Part shown: positions 1-12,177 of the stretch, one piece after another | Layout: every line of letters begins with the position of its first letter | How positions within the stretch are numbered: position 1 is the stretch's first letter | Origin: Emiliania huxleyi CCMP1516 | Taxonomy: Eukaryota > Haptophyta > Isochrysidales > Noelaerhabdaceae | Reading direction: 5' to 3' | Assembly (NCBI RefSeq): GCF_000372725.1 | Contig: NW_005196756.1 | Span: 1,396,758 to 1,460,757, forward strand | DNA length: 64,000 nucleotides | Program-made: the position numbers and the translations under genes | Notes under the pieces: model-generated | What the model saw: the letters and a program-made list of their open reading frames with translations, nothing else | What the model was told of the DNA's origin: nothing | Database searches by the model: none

Positions 1-540
1 TCCTGCAAGGGAACAGCCAGGACGGGCCCGCCACCGGCGGGCGGGCGGGGGGGCGGGGCGAGGGCAGGGCGGGCTGGCAGTGCGAGCGCCTGTACAGGCT
101 GTGCTGCTCAGCTCCGCCACGCTTGTCATCTCGAGCTCTGTGGTGCGTCAGAGGTCCATTGCCTCCTCGCGCCCACCGCCCATGTAGGCTCGCTCGAGAT
201 GGCTCACAAGCCTCACAGGTGGCCACGAGGCCTCGAAGGTGGCTGTCAAGCCTCGGCTTACCCAGACACGCCTCTCCCCCCCGGCGCGCCGCCGCTCGCG
301 CCCACCGACTCTGTGCCGGCGCGCTTCAAGCTGCCCTAAGGAGGGTGATTGCCGATGGCGGCTATCCGCGCGTATCTAGTGTGCGTGTCGGTGTCTGCAG
401 CCTCCAGACAGACGTCCAGAGCCTCGGCTTTAGCAGCGGCCGGCTGTGGGGCAGGGGGGGGGGGGGGTATGGTCCTGTCGGCTGGAGGCTTGGTCTGTCA
501 GCAGGCGGGGGGGTATGGTCTCGAGTTAGTTATTTATTAG

Positions 541-748
541 GAAGGTGAAGAACAGCCAGGCTCGGACTGGACACCAACGCGGTATGGCTGGACGCGAGAC
601 AGATGATGACGACAGGTAGGTAGTAAGGTGAAGAACAGCCAGGCTCGGACTGGACACCAACGCGGTATGGGTGGACGCTGGACAGATGATGACGACACGC
701 ACGAGCGACACACAGACACAAACAGGCTCACAAGACACACAGCCAGCT
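541..748 (+). repeat. Dispersed repeat, two tandem partial copies
   Basis: A unit beginning GAAGGTGAAGAACAGCCAGG occurs at 541-606 and again at about 623-700. The second copy extends to about 748 through a CACGAGCGACACACAGACAC segment. The same sequence returns in inverted orientation at about 16605-16735, so this is a dispersed family, probably derived from a mobile element. No coding capacity or terminal repeats are visible. Confidence 0.7.
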
Positions 749-1624
749 GGCTGCCACACACCCTGAGTTGGCGCACACATAACTCAAGGCCACATCCTCC
801 CTGTCGCCCCCCCCAGCACTCCACGGTGCCAAGGAGTACAAACAAGGGCACAACAAACAACAGACGACAGGAAGTGATATGCGAGGCTAGAGCGGGCTTG
901 CTCCACCTCTAGCAATCTCACCGGCCGGCAAGGCACGGACGAGACCGTGTGTGGGGTTAGTGAGGTGTCTACGGACGCCCTCCTCACGGGCTAGCTGCCT
1001 GCGGCTAGCCCTTCTCGCACTCACAGGCAATGACAGTCCAATGTATGAGTGTATGCAAGCAGAGGCGCGTGTGCTGATTCTAGATCGCACGCCGTGGCAT
1101 ATGACTTGGGAGGCGTGCGACCTCAGCGCACCCGTCGTAAGGTCGGCGGGCGCGCGTGTCAGCGAGAGAGTTGCGGGCGGAGCCATACCCGACTTTTAGA
1201 GGAAGAGCCCCGCGCCACGGTTGCCAGCCGTGCCTTCGCGGGGGCCGCCCCTCGAGCCGCGTCTCGTCGCCACTGTCCCTGAGTGCGTCCCGCCTTGGCG
1301 GCACACACTCGACGAGGACAGTCCGGCCGACGAGATCGTGTCGCGCGCCGGCGACGGTTGCGGCGTCGTGGTTTCGAGTACGAAGCGACGATGGCACGTC
1401 CACCGCCCTGCCTCCTGACCGGGCAAGGAGGGGCCTGCTCCCGTTCCGCGAGGAACAGGAGGTCCCCCCCCCTCCCCCGGCCTGGGCAGCGGCGGTGGAA
1501 GGCAGCCCCTTGAGTCGAGGGCGGCGCGACCATTGCCGCTCTCCAATGACCAGAGGCCCGGTAACTGCAGATGGTCTCGCCGCCCCGCTCCGCCCCGCCC
1601 GCCGCCGCGCCGCGCCGCCGCCCG

Positions 1625-1810
1625 ATGATTATTAAGTAATAATTAATTAACAAATAATTAATTACCCCATCCGCCGCCGCGCCGCCCCGCCCTGCGCCGC
1701 CCGCTGCCTCGCCGCGCCGCCGCCTCGCGCCGCTCGCCGCCGCGCCGCGCCCCCGCCCGATGATTATATTTAATAATTATTACCCGATTAATAACGTGTG
1801 TGTGTTTGTG
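1625..1810. repeat. AT-rich islands in GC-rich surroundings
   Basis: Two short AT-rich blocks rich in TAATTA and ATTATT begin with the same CCGATGATTAT motif at about 1622 and 1757. They are separated by about 90 bases of almost pure GCCGCC sequence. The second leads into a TG-rich microsatellite at 1796-1830. The composition jump is striking, but no function can be read from it. Confidence 0.6.
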
Positions 1811-2649
1811 TGTGTGTGTCTGTGTGTTTGCCTGATGCCTGATGGCAGGGAAGTCCAAGGCAGCTGCGAGCGGCAGGTGGCGTCGGCGACGTACTCAGGA
1901 CACGATGGCGAAGCCCACAGCGCAGCATGCGCGGCAGCAGCTCGCCGGCGGCCCGCGTACTCGACCCCTAAATAAACTCAAAGTCCACCACAGCCTCCAG
2001 CCACCGCCTCCACCCTCGAGCCGCCACCGCTGCCGCTCTCGACGCCGCCCACCGCGTCAGATTCCCGCGACGCGCGCGGTGAGCTGAGTCGCAGAGCCGC
2101 GCCGCACCAGCAGCAGCATCAGCACCAGCAGCACCAGCAGCAGCAGCAGCAGCATCAGCACCAGAGAGAGGAGAGCGCCTGCCGCTCTCACGCAGCCCGC
2201 AATCCGCCTGCCGTGCGCGATCGACGCTCGCAGACTTCCGCGTAGAGCACCGCGCAGTCTCCTCGAGGACCAACGCAGTCCAATCCAGCAGTGCAGGATG
2301 ATGTACAGCAGTGCAGCATGAGGCGCCCGCAGAAGCGCTCGCAGAGCGGCGCGCAGCTCCGCGCACGCCACGCCGCGGATGGTCGTGCGAGCGCAGCGCG
2401 CGTCGGCGGCGAGCCGCGGCGCCAGCCGTCGCTCGAGAGAGCGGCGCCGCTGCGAGCGCGCAGCAGCCGCCGCGGCAGAGACGAGCCGCGGCGACGGCCG
2501 CACAACTGCCATTGGCGGTTATATCACCTCGATGACGACACGCACGCGGCACGCTCCGACCATACCATACCCGAAAAAAGTCCGAACCGAGCTCCGGCAG
2601 CTTGCCGCCCCCCGTCGTGGGCTCTCTCCAGCCACCAGGTCTGTGTGTG

Positions 2650-4773
<2,124 letters not shown>

Positions 4774-5276
4774 CGCGCGCGAGGCGGGCCAAGATCTCCT
4801 TCGTTGGGGGGGGGTCGGCCGGGTTGCACCCGGGGCGGGGCTGCGCGCGCTTTGGCTGCGCCGCCGCCGCTTCCACACGCGACTAAAATGTTCAGGCCGA
4901 TCGTCCCCGACGCTCAGCTGTCTCGGGAAGCGAAGACATGTGGCAAGAGCGTAGGGTGGTGTCGCGCGTGCGGGGCTCAGCCGAGGCGCGTCTCGGCGCG
5001 CCAGAGGGTGCGCCGCAAACATAAACGAGATATAAGTTTTTTTGTTCATCGACATCGTCTTCGTGCATGCACTCGCTTGCTTTTATTTCGGATTTCAAAA
5101 CGATTTCGCTCCAGTCCAGCTCCAGTCCCCTGCGCCCTGCCCCTGGCCCTGCATCTAGAAAACCCCGGCTCTGTGAGATTCATGGAAAAAAGCATGAATA
5201 CAGAATAGAGCCCCTGGTGGGCGAATTTAATATTTTTCTGCGTCAGCCGAGAGGGTTTGATGCGAAATGGCTGAGC
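4774..5276. other. Downstream of DP, nothing recognised
   Basis: This 500-base stretch follows the DP stop codon. It includes a TTTTTTTG tract near 5037 and an AT-richer segment at 5160-5260. No conserved protein or RNA is visible. It may hold the DP 3-prime UTR. Confidence 0.4.
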
Positions 5277-6031
5277 CCTGGTCTGACAGCCTGACAGCAA
5301 ACCCGGACAATGTGCCTGACAGTGCCCGACAGCCTGACAGCGCTGACAGCACTTTCTCTGACAGCCTGACAGCACGTATCTGACAGCCTGACAGCAGAGT
5401 CTGACATCAGAGGGGCTCCGTCGCTGTCAGGCCCTAACGTGACAGCCTGACAGCTGCCTGACAGCCCGACAGCACACAGTGGCCTGACAGCAGCGCTGAC
5501 AGCCCGACAGCCCGACCAGCCCGACAGCAGCACAGACCGTACACAGCCGTGCAGCCTCTTTCTTGCGCCCCATGAGGGTATAACAAAACTATTACATGCA
5601 AAGACATGTGAGTGTGGTCCATGCAGTGTCATGGGATGGTCATGCCTCATGGGTCTCTCTCTCAACCCTCCCGCCCCACCTCTGCGCACTGCGGACCCGC
5701 GGCTGTGCTACAACTACATGGGATGGTCATGGGTCTCTCTCTCAACCCTCCGTCCCTCCCGCCCCACCTCTGCGTACCCCTCTCTAGCACCGGCGGCTGT
5801 GCTACTACAAATGAAGCTACCAGCTAGCCTTCTGGGGCCCTACAGTCATATCTTGTGCCTACGCGCGGCATCTGGGTGGGGGCGGGGTGGCCGCCGCCGT
5901 CTGTGCCGCGCTGCCACCCCGCCGCCGCCTGCGCCTGCGCCGCCATCTGCGCTCCCCAGGCGGACCCCTTCTAGGCAGAGTAGAGACTAGAGTATGTGTA
6001 GTAGAGTCCTGCTGGTCTCCTCTTGGCTCAC
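5277..6031 (+). repeat. Repeat family A: CTGACAGC minisatellite plus unique segment
   Basis: Tandem CTGACAGC-type units (5277-5530) are followed by a unique segment with CCCCATGAGGGTATAACAAA and a duplicated GGGATGGTCATGGGTCTCTC block. The segment ends with GAGTATGTGTAGTAGAGTCC near 5992. The same order recurs at 60958-61510 and resumes at 62310-62360 around an extra 800 bases holding a BED-like finger gene. This copy therefore looks like an internally deleted relative of that one. It could be a non-autonomous mobile element or a segmental duplicate. Confidence 0.8.
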
Positions 6032-6264
6032 AAGCTACGGTAAAGATGATAGGAGATGTTCACGGCACACGCACGGGCCCCCACACGGAGCCCCGGGTAC
6101 TCTTAGCACAGTACTCGTCTAGGCAGGGGTTGGGTTGCGCGTGCAGCGCGCGAATCGGTTTCAACAGTAAGTACAAAGAACGTGGCCGCCCCGCCCTCCC
6201 ATCCTCCGCTCGAGTGCCACCCCCCGCCCCCCAGCGTAAGAATTTCACAGACAACCCCCCCACC

Positions 6265-7671
6265 TCACTGCCCCAGCGACCACGCCTCGAACTTCTTGGG
6301 CAGCAGCTGGTTCGACAGGTCCTCTCCGTGTCCTAGGCAGCCGTGTTCGCCCTTGCCCCACGTGAAGACAGCTCCATCGGCGGTGCGGGCGAGGCTGTGG
6401 TATGTTCCCGCCGACACAGCGAGGACGCGCTGGCCAGCGAAGGCCTCGACCTTCTTCGGCTGCCGCTGCTGCTGCTCGTCGCCGTGGCCCAGCTTGCCGT
6501 AGAGACCATTGCCCCAGCTCCAGACAGCGCCGTCGGCGGTGACGGCGAGGTTGTGGTTGCCTCCGGCCGACACACCGATGACGCGCTGGCCAGCCAAGGC
6601 CTCGATCTTCTTGGGCAGCGGCTGGTTCTGCTGGTCGCCGTGGCCCAGCTGGCCCGCACCTCCATCGCCCCAGCTCCAGAGGGCGCCGTCGGCGGTAGTG
6701 GCGATGCTGTGGAAGTATCCAGGCGCGACAGCAACGACGCGCTGGCCGGCAAAGGCCTCGATCTTCTTTGGCAGCGGCTGGTTCTGCGTGTTGCCGTGGC
6801 CAAGCCGGCCGTCCTGTCCACCGCCCCAGCTCCAGACGGCGCCGTCGGCGGTGAAAGCGAGGTTGTGCGCGAATCCCGCCGACACAGAGACGACGCGCTG
6901 GCCAGCAAAGGCCTCGATCTTCTTCGGCTGCCGCTGGTTCTGCTGGTCGCCGTGGCCCAACTTGCCAAAGCCTCCCCAGCCCCAGCTCCAGAGGGCGCCG
7001 TCGGCGGTAAGGGCGATGTTTTGGTCGCCTCCCGCCGACACAGCAACGACGCGCCGGTTAGCAAAGGCCTCGATCTTCTTGGGCTGCCACTGGTCCTCCT
7101 CGTCGCCGTGGCCCAGCGGGCCATCGCATCCATTGCCCCAGCTCCAGACACTGCCGCCGCCGGTGAGGGCGAGGCTATGCGCAGTTCCTGCCGTCACACT
7201 CATGGCGCGCTCGCCGCCCAGCGGGGAAGGGAGGCGGGTCGACGTGTTGAGCCGCGTCACTTCATCGCCGTGCCCGAGCAGCCCTGGAACGAAGGACGGC
7301 GCTGAGCCACACGACGAGAGCCGCCCCTCGCCGTCGATGAAAAGGCTGTGCTGATGGCCTGCCGCCGCCTTCACCGGCGGGTTGGCCTCGCGCAGCACGG
7401 CCGAGTAGCACAGCCACCGCACGGCGCAGCCCTCGCCCTCTGGCTGCGCCGGCGGCTCGTAGCCGGCCTCTTGCAGGCGCAAGCGGATGCCCTCCAGCGC
7501 AAGCGAGGCGTGGAAGAGAAGCGAGACGGCCGCGACGCGAGCGATGTCGACGGGGTCGCAGCGGGAGATGACGCGCGCGAGAAGCTCAAGGGGCAGGTCG
7601 AGGAGGGGGCAGTGCGCGGCGGCGGCGGCGGCGGAGGCGAGGCGGCGCGAGCGGCGCCGTGGGGCAGACAT
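6265..7671 (-). CDS. F-box protein with seven RCC1-type repeats
   Basis: The protein is 468 residues in one exon and probably serves as a substrate adaptor of an SCF ubiquitin ligase. Residues about 20-55 form an F-box (LPLELLARVISRCDPVDIAR). From about residue 110 to the end run seven RCC1 repeats with the pattern W-WG-G-GLGHG. These would form a seven-bladed propeller that binds the target. The ATG at 7671 is the first in frame directly before the F-box. A frameshifted partial relative lies at 36464-37124. The repeat units are very alike at the nucleotide level, which favours unequal exchange and copying. The substrate cannot be inferred. Confidence 0.85.
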   Translation of the reverse strand: MSAPRRRSRRLASAAAAAAHCPLLDLPLELLARVISRCDPVDIARVAAVSLLFHASLALEGIRLRLQEAGYEPPAQPEGEGCAVRWLCYSAVLREANPPVKAAAGHQHSLFIDGEGRLSSCGSAPSFVPGLLGHGDEVTRLNTSTRLPSPLGGERAMSVTAGTAHSLALTGGGSVWSWGNGCDGPLGHGDEEDQWQPKKIEAFANRRVVAVSAGGDQNIALTADGALWSWGWGGFGKLGHGDQQNQRQPKKIEAFAGQRVVSVSAGFAHNLAFTADGAVWSWGGGQDGRLGHGNTQNQPLPKKIEAFAGQRVVAVAPGYFHSIATTADGALWSWGDGGAGQLGHGDQQNQPLPKKIEALAGQRVIGVSAGGNHNLAVTADGAVWSWGNGLYGKLGHGDEQQQRQPKKVEAFAGQRVLAVSAGTYHSLARTADGAVFTWGKGEHGCLGHGEDLSNQLLPKKFEAWSLGQ

Positions 7672-7857
7672 TGCGAGGAAAAGAAATTGATCGCGCGTCA
7701 CGTCGAGGTTGCCAATCGCACTCTCTCTCAAAATCAATTTTCTTTTGAGGGACCGGACGAAGTGCTGCTCGCGGTGGGTGCCGGTCGCCGGGGGCGCCGG
7801 GGGGGGGCGCTCACAGACCTCTTGCGCCCAAATAGCCAACAAAATGGTGTATCATCT

Positions 7858-8040
7858 ATGCAATCACCGCAAAATGCATCGAATGCATAATGCAACGAAA
7901 TGCAATCACGCGCAAAATGCATCGAATGCATAATGCAACGAAATGCAATCACGCGCAAAATGCATCGAATGCATATGCAACGAAATGCAATCACGCGCGA
8001 AATGCATCGAATGCATATGCAACGAAATGCAATCAGCGAA
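7858..8040. repeat. 42-bp minisatellite rich in ATGCAT
   Basis: About four head-to-tail copies of a 41-44-bp unit contain AATGCATCGAATGCAT and ATGCAACGAAATGCAATCAC. ATGCAT palindromes recur in each unit. It lies just upstream of the F-box/RCC1 gene, so it could affect that promoter, but this is only position. Confidence 0.9.
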
Positions 8041-8406
8041 TGCAGTTGTAAAGCAGGTGTAATGCAGGCGATGCATGCGAATGCAAAAAATGCAATGCAT
8101 GGGCAAAACCCCTCACAGCGGCCGCCTCCGCCTGCCATGTCGTGCGCTCGGCGTCGCCCTCGGGCAGAAGACTCGCGTGCTCTAGTTGAGCACTTGAGCA
8201 CTGGATAGGGTCGATTCCGCGTGGTACGGGACCCCTCGATCGTCTCGCCCTCCCTCTCTGCTCTAGTTTACTAGCGAGCTGCCCGAGCTCGGCGCAGTAC
8301 TCGCGCAGTCGCTTGGCCTGTTGGCGACCGTTCTGCTCTGCATACGTGTCTAGTGCGCTTGTAAGACTTATGCGTCTCCCCCGCCACCATTTCTGCCAAG
8401 AAATGG

Positions 8407-9060
8407 CTACGGCCGAGGCGGAGAGTCGCGTCTCGCGTCGCGGCATACGCCGTATGCAGCGCCTCGGCGCACTGCCTGCGCTGAGTCTTTGGGAGTCTTG
8501 ACACGATGCGTCCCGAAAGCGTGCTGCATGTTGTCCCCCGACGCCAGGAAGTCTACCGCGCCAACCAGCTTTGAGTGGGGGAGAGTTCCAAGGTCGCCCC
8601 CGCCTTTGAGCCGCCATTTCTCCGTCTTACTCACAGCTGGCGTCTGGCCGCTGAGCCAGATGCACGCGTGCCACTTAGCATATCGCCACCGGTATCTGGT
8701 CAGTGGCCCGACTCCGGCCTCACCCAACTGAAACTCGAAGCATTCATTAAAGATGCGAAGCGAGTACCCGGCGGTGAGCGGCGAGAGGATCTGAGCCAGC
8801 ACACGTACTGGCTCCTTTCGCTGCTCTGCACATATGTACGAATAGACCAGGCTTTTGGCCATCGGACTCTGCGCAATTAAATCGAGCAGTCGACGGCCCC
8901 GTGGCGGCGTCGAGGTCGCGAGCGCGGAGCGGAGGCCGGCTCCAGCGCTGCTATCCGGCCATGAGCGCTTCGGTACGGCGGAAAGGGCTGCAGCCGTTGC
9001 CAGTGGATCTGGCGCGAGCGCGTCTAGCACGTGGTAGACGGCGACAGAGCCCGCCTGCAT
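8407..9060 (-). CDS. Hypothetical protein (217 aa), possibly of mobile-element origin
   Basis: The open frame starts with an ATG at 9060 and is not a family I recognise. It is rich in Trp, Arg and Tyr in the middle (LTRYRWRYAKWHACIWLSGQ), which looks like real protein. Its ATG overlaps the stop codon of the upstream frame as TAATG. Such coupling is known from some polycistronic retroelements. The surroundings (a minisatellite and a LINE tail) also fit a decayed element. No reverse transcriptase, integrase or other catalytic motif is visible. Confidence 0.4.
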   Translation of the reverse strand: MQAGSVAVYHVLDALAPDPLATAAALSAVPKRSWPDSSAGAGLRSALATSTPPRGRRLLDLIAQSPMAKSLVYSYICAEQRKEPVRVLAQILSPLTAGYSLRIFNECFEFQLGEAGVGPLTRYRWRYAKWHACIWLSGQTPAVSKTEKWRLKGGGDLGTLPHSKLVGAVDFLASGDNMQHAFGTHRVKTPKDSAQAVRRGAAYGVCRDARRDSPPRP

Positions 9061-9758
9061 TAGGTTGCGGCGCCTCCAGACGTCGCGCTCATGTTTGAGA
9101 GACCCATGTCAAACCTGCGGTCCAGCAGCGATGCCGGTAGCTTGTGGCCTGCCTCATCCGTAAGAGGCACGCCGAGGGCGGTCAAGATGCCTTGGAGCGT
9201 CAAACGCGGCCGCGGTGGAGGTGGCGGCGGTGGCAGAGCCGGTGGCGCACTGCACGACACCTCCATTGGCTCGGGCGGTGCTGATCCGCTCCGCGTCTGC
9301 CGATACTGACTGTCGAGGAGAAGGCGAGTCCGGCTGAATCCGAGCGGCGCGGGAGCTTTGCGGTCGGCCACCGGCGTGGTCAACTCGTCCAGCTGATGCA
9401 CCGGGTCGTAATCCAACTGGTTGGCGCCAAACGCGAGTCACGGCACCGCCCACCCTTTTGCGTCGTTATTTTGGCAACGAGCAAGTGGGCCGCGCCCGGC
9501 TGATGCTCCGCGAGGTAGTCATTCAGAGCAGACTGGATAGCACTGCCTCGGCCGTTGAGACCGGCCGCAGTCATCAGCGCCGTCACCTCACTGTGGTGGA
9601 GGCCGAGCCGCTCGGAAATGACATAGTCGCGAGAGACCCACTCAGGCGCTTCATCTGCGGCGAGCCATACGCCCTGCGGAATGGCAAAGCTGCCCGGTCG
9701 AGAGAGCACGCCGTTCCCGGGTCCGAAAAAATCGAGAAAAAATGGGTCCGCGTTTGAT
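9060..9758 (-). CDS. Hypothetical frames upstream of the TAATG junction
   Basis: Two overlapping frames on the minus strand read as protein. One, from about 9758 to 9430, contains RPGSFAIPQGVWLAADEAPE and ALNDYLAEHQPGAAHLLVAK. The next, from about 9425 to 9060, contains GANQLDYDPVHQLDELTTP and a proline-rich linker. A frame change near 9430 is needed to join them, by either an intron or an indel. No family is recognised. A LINE tail follows at 9862-9990, supporting a decayed mobile context. Confidence 0.35.
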
Positions 9759-9861
9759 CTTGTGATCTCTGCAGTTCCCATGCCCCAAACATGTCCCCAA
9801 CACGGGGGCATGCACTCCGCAGCCTCAAATCCCGCTGTGTCGCTACCCGTGTTTTCACACC

Positions 9862-9990
9862 CAAAAAGAAAGAAAGAAAACAGACAACCCAAACGAGGGA
9901 TAGGGGAGGAGGACAGGGTCCACACCTGCACGAGCAGGATTTTGGAAGGACGATCAGGGGCACAGCCACAGGTGGGCTCTCCTGCTCCTG
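9862..9990 (-). mobile_element. 5-prime-truncated LINE 3-prime end (subfamily 2)
   Basis: Read on the minus strand, the segment runs from about GTGTCCCTTGTCAGGAG through TCCTTCCAAAATCCTGCTCG to CATCCCTC-type sequence. It ends in TTGTCTGTTTTC and a (TTTC)n tail. A second copy of the same subfamily is at 32207-32337, and related ends are at 16285-16380 and 58985-59101. Variable 5-prime truncation with a shared simple-repeat tail is typical of LINE insertion. Confidence 0.75.
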
Positions 9991-10114
9991 ACAAGGGACA
10001 CGACAGGCTCGCAGCGGGTTGGTGTACAGCGCATGTGCAGCCCATGTGCAGCTCAAACGCGCATGAGCTCGCCTTCCCCGCGCTACTCTCACCAAGCACC
10101 CACCACAGCTCCAC

Positions 10115-10835
10115 AGGCGCGTGGCAGTTTTTGCGTAGTTTGCGATTTGCGTGGGCGACCCGCTGCGGGTTGGTGTACAGCGCTAGGCACCCCAGACCGC
10201 CGCCAGGTGCAGTTCACGGCGCAGGCTGTTGGTTCCTCATCTCCATCGGCGTGCGGCGACTGCCTTTTCCACTGCTGTTGCGGCTGCTGCGCGGTCACCC
10301 AGGACCTGAAGGAGGCCCACATCCGCGATCTGGGGTCGTCATCATCATCAATGTGCGAGGTCTGGAGGCGACCGAGATGGCCCGCTGAAGCGAGCGCACA
10401 CCTCTCGGCGGCTAGCAAGCGATGTGACGTCCCTTGGCAAAGCAGGGCGGGCCGTCGCATGAGCCGCGCGAGGCGCGCGCCGCGTCCCGGCGAGGGGCGA
10501 GGACGCGGGTGGGGGGGGGGGGGGGGGGGAGACGAAAGGTGGGGATGCGGGGGCGGGCGAGTCGACGCCGCCAGCGTGGAGGGCACCCTCACGCGGACTG
10601 GAAAGAAAGGTGTAGACAACTGCTGAGTGTTTGTTTTGTCTCTGTCGCATGTCTGCCTGCGGAATGGGAAATCGGATGAACAAGCCCGAGTACGGGGTCG
10701 AACGGGGCCAGGCCGCACGAGGCGCGCAGCGCTTGGCCGCTAGGCGGTTGCTTGGGGCGTTGGCCGTTTGGGTTGATGCTTGATCGCGATTCGTGTGTGA
10801 AACTGAATGCCGCGGCTGCCGTGCGGCTGGGGCAG

Positions 10836-10876
<41 letters not shown>

Positions 10877-10962
10877 CACTCCCTCCGGGAGAAGCTTTTT
10901 TGCGGCGTTTTATGTCGGCTCGTGCTCGCTTTTTTACTCTGTCCTGGACAGACGAGAGGGGC
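10115..10962. other. Intergenic, simple repeats only
   Basis: This holds a G run at 10509-10530 and a (GA)n tract at 10839-10874 directly upstream of the surface-protein gene. No family is visible on either strand. Confidence 0.4.
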
Positions 10963-12177
10963 ATGGGTTCATCGCCTCCTAACGCGTCGCCTGTCCCAAT
11001 CGCCTTCACCTACACCTACGCGAGGCAGCCTCCCGGGTGCTGTGGCGGCTACTACGACGACCCTGCCAACACCATTCTGAGCGACGGCGTCAAGCCCAGC
11101 AGCATCACACGGTCCAACTGCGTGGAGTTTGACCTCTCCTCCCATGCCTACCAGCCGACAATTGACCTGGGAGATGAGTACGCGGTAAGCTCGCTTGAGC
11201 TTTCGTACGTTGCCGCGCCAGGCTGGGGCAAGTATGCGCCCTCAAAAGTGGCCGTCTCGTGTCTCTCGGCATCGGTGCCGCTGCCGCACCAGGCGACCTC
11301 GAGCGTAGAATTCTCAGACCTGTCGAACTCGGGCGGGCACACGGTCAGCGTTGACCTCACGCGGTGCGGGCGCGTGCGCTACATCACGCTCGAGCAGGTC
11401 AAGCCATCTCGCGGCCATACCAACGTCGGCGAGCTAGTCGTCCTCGGCTGGAAACACTCGTCACCGCCACCGCCACCTCTTCCGTACCCGCCGCGCCCGC
11501 CTCCGTGCGACTCATACAGCGCCGTGCGGTACGTGTGCTCGTCGAATGACGGCTCCGGCTATCACGGCTTCACGGGCAGCTACCGAACTTACCTCGGGCG
11601 GCCCGGCTCCTCCGCGGCCTGCCGCGCGCTGTGCGAGGCGCAGAGCGAGGCGGGCTGCTGCGAGTGGCGCTCGACCAACCACTGCAACTGGAAGCGGAAT
11701 GCCCGTCTGTTCTACTCGGCGGGACACACGGACACGACGAGCTTCCTGTGCTCTGTTGCGCCGCCGCCGCCATCGCCACACCCACCGCCGCCGCCGCCAT
11801 CGCCACACCCACCGCCACCACACCCACCGCCGCCGCCGCCACACCCACCGCCGCCGCCGCCGCCGTCGCCGTCATGGTTCTTCGACACCGGGGTCGCCGC
11901 CTCCCTCTCCATGGAGCCCCCCGCCATTCTGCTTCTCCTGATTCCGTTGGCCCTGGGCGCGCTCCTGGCGATGTTGCTGGGCTGCTGCATCATCCGGGAG
12001 GTGCGCTCGCTACGCGGTCGCGGTCGCGCGCGAGGGGGGGGGGGGGTCCACGTCACGCTCCCCCACTCGACTGTCGGGAGACAGCCCCTCTTCAAGCCGC
12101 GCGGTGAGTCTGCCCGCAGGCTCGCTCTCTCGAGCATGTTCTCCTCCGGCTCATTGCGGGCGCCGCCCTCGCCGTGA
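10963..12177 (+). CDS. Putative cell-surface protein: galactose-binding-like domain, Cys-rich module, Pro-rich stalk, membrane anchor
   Basis: From the ATG at 10963 the product is about 404 residues. The first 160 residues have a beta-rich pattern with paired cysteines (ending YITLEQVKPSRGHTNVGEL) that resembles a discoidin/F5-8C-like fold. A Pro-rich spacer and a Cys-rich module (ACRALCEAQSEAGCCEW) follow, reminiscent of PAN or scavenger-type ligand modules. Then come a PPPPSPHPPP stalk, as in hydroxyproline-rich wall proteins, and a single hydrophobic segment near residue 330 (ILLLLIPLALGALLAMLLG). No signal peptide is seen, so the true start is probably in an upstream exon or at the alternative ATG 10912. 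Downstream hydrophobic frames may be further exons. Confidence 0.6.
   Translation: MGSSPPNASPVPIAFTYTYARQPPGCCGGYYDDPANTILSDGVKPSSITRSNCVEFDLSSHAYQPTIDLGDEYAVSSLELSYVAAPGWGKYAPSKVAVSCLSASVPLPHQATSSVEFSDLSNSGGHTVSVDLTRCGRVRYITLEQVKPSRGHTNVGELVVLGWKHSSPPPPPLPYPPRPPPCDSYSAVRYVCSSNDGSGYHGFTGSYRTYLGRPGSSAACRALCEAQSEAGCCEWRSTNHCNWKRNARLFYSAGHTDTTSFLCSVAPPPPSPHPPPPPPSPHPPPPHPPPPPPHPPPPPPPSPSWFFDTGVAASLSMEPPAILLLLIPLALGALLAMLLGCCIIREVRSLRGRGRARGGGGVHVTLPHSTVGRQPLFKPRGESARRLALSSMFSSGSLRAPPSP

Larger units (their letters stand above)
1..2649. other. Upstream region without a recognisable gene
   Basis: I see no protein family in this stretch on either strand. Its long open frames come from extreme GC content rather than coding. 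It holds G-rich runs, a duplicated repeat at 541-748, two AT-rich islands at 1625-1810 and a CAG/CAC tract at about 2100-2165. The last 500 bases may be the 5-prime leader or promoter of the DP gene that starts at 2650, but no promoter motif is clear. Confidence 0.5.

Noticed and set aside
2057-2512. Minus-strand Leu-rich frame as a membrane protein
   Set aside because: The Leu run is only the reverse reading of a CAG/CAC repeat.
7858-8040. Possible CRISPR-like or iteron array
   Set aside because: The 42-bp units are repeated entirely with no variable spacers and no associated replication or cas gene.
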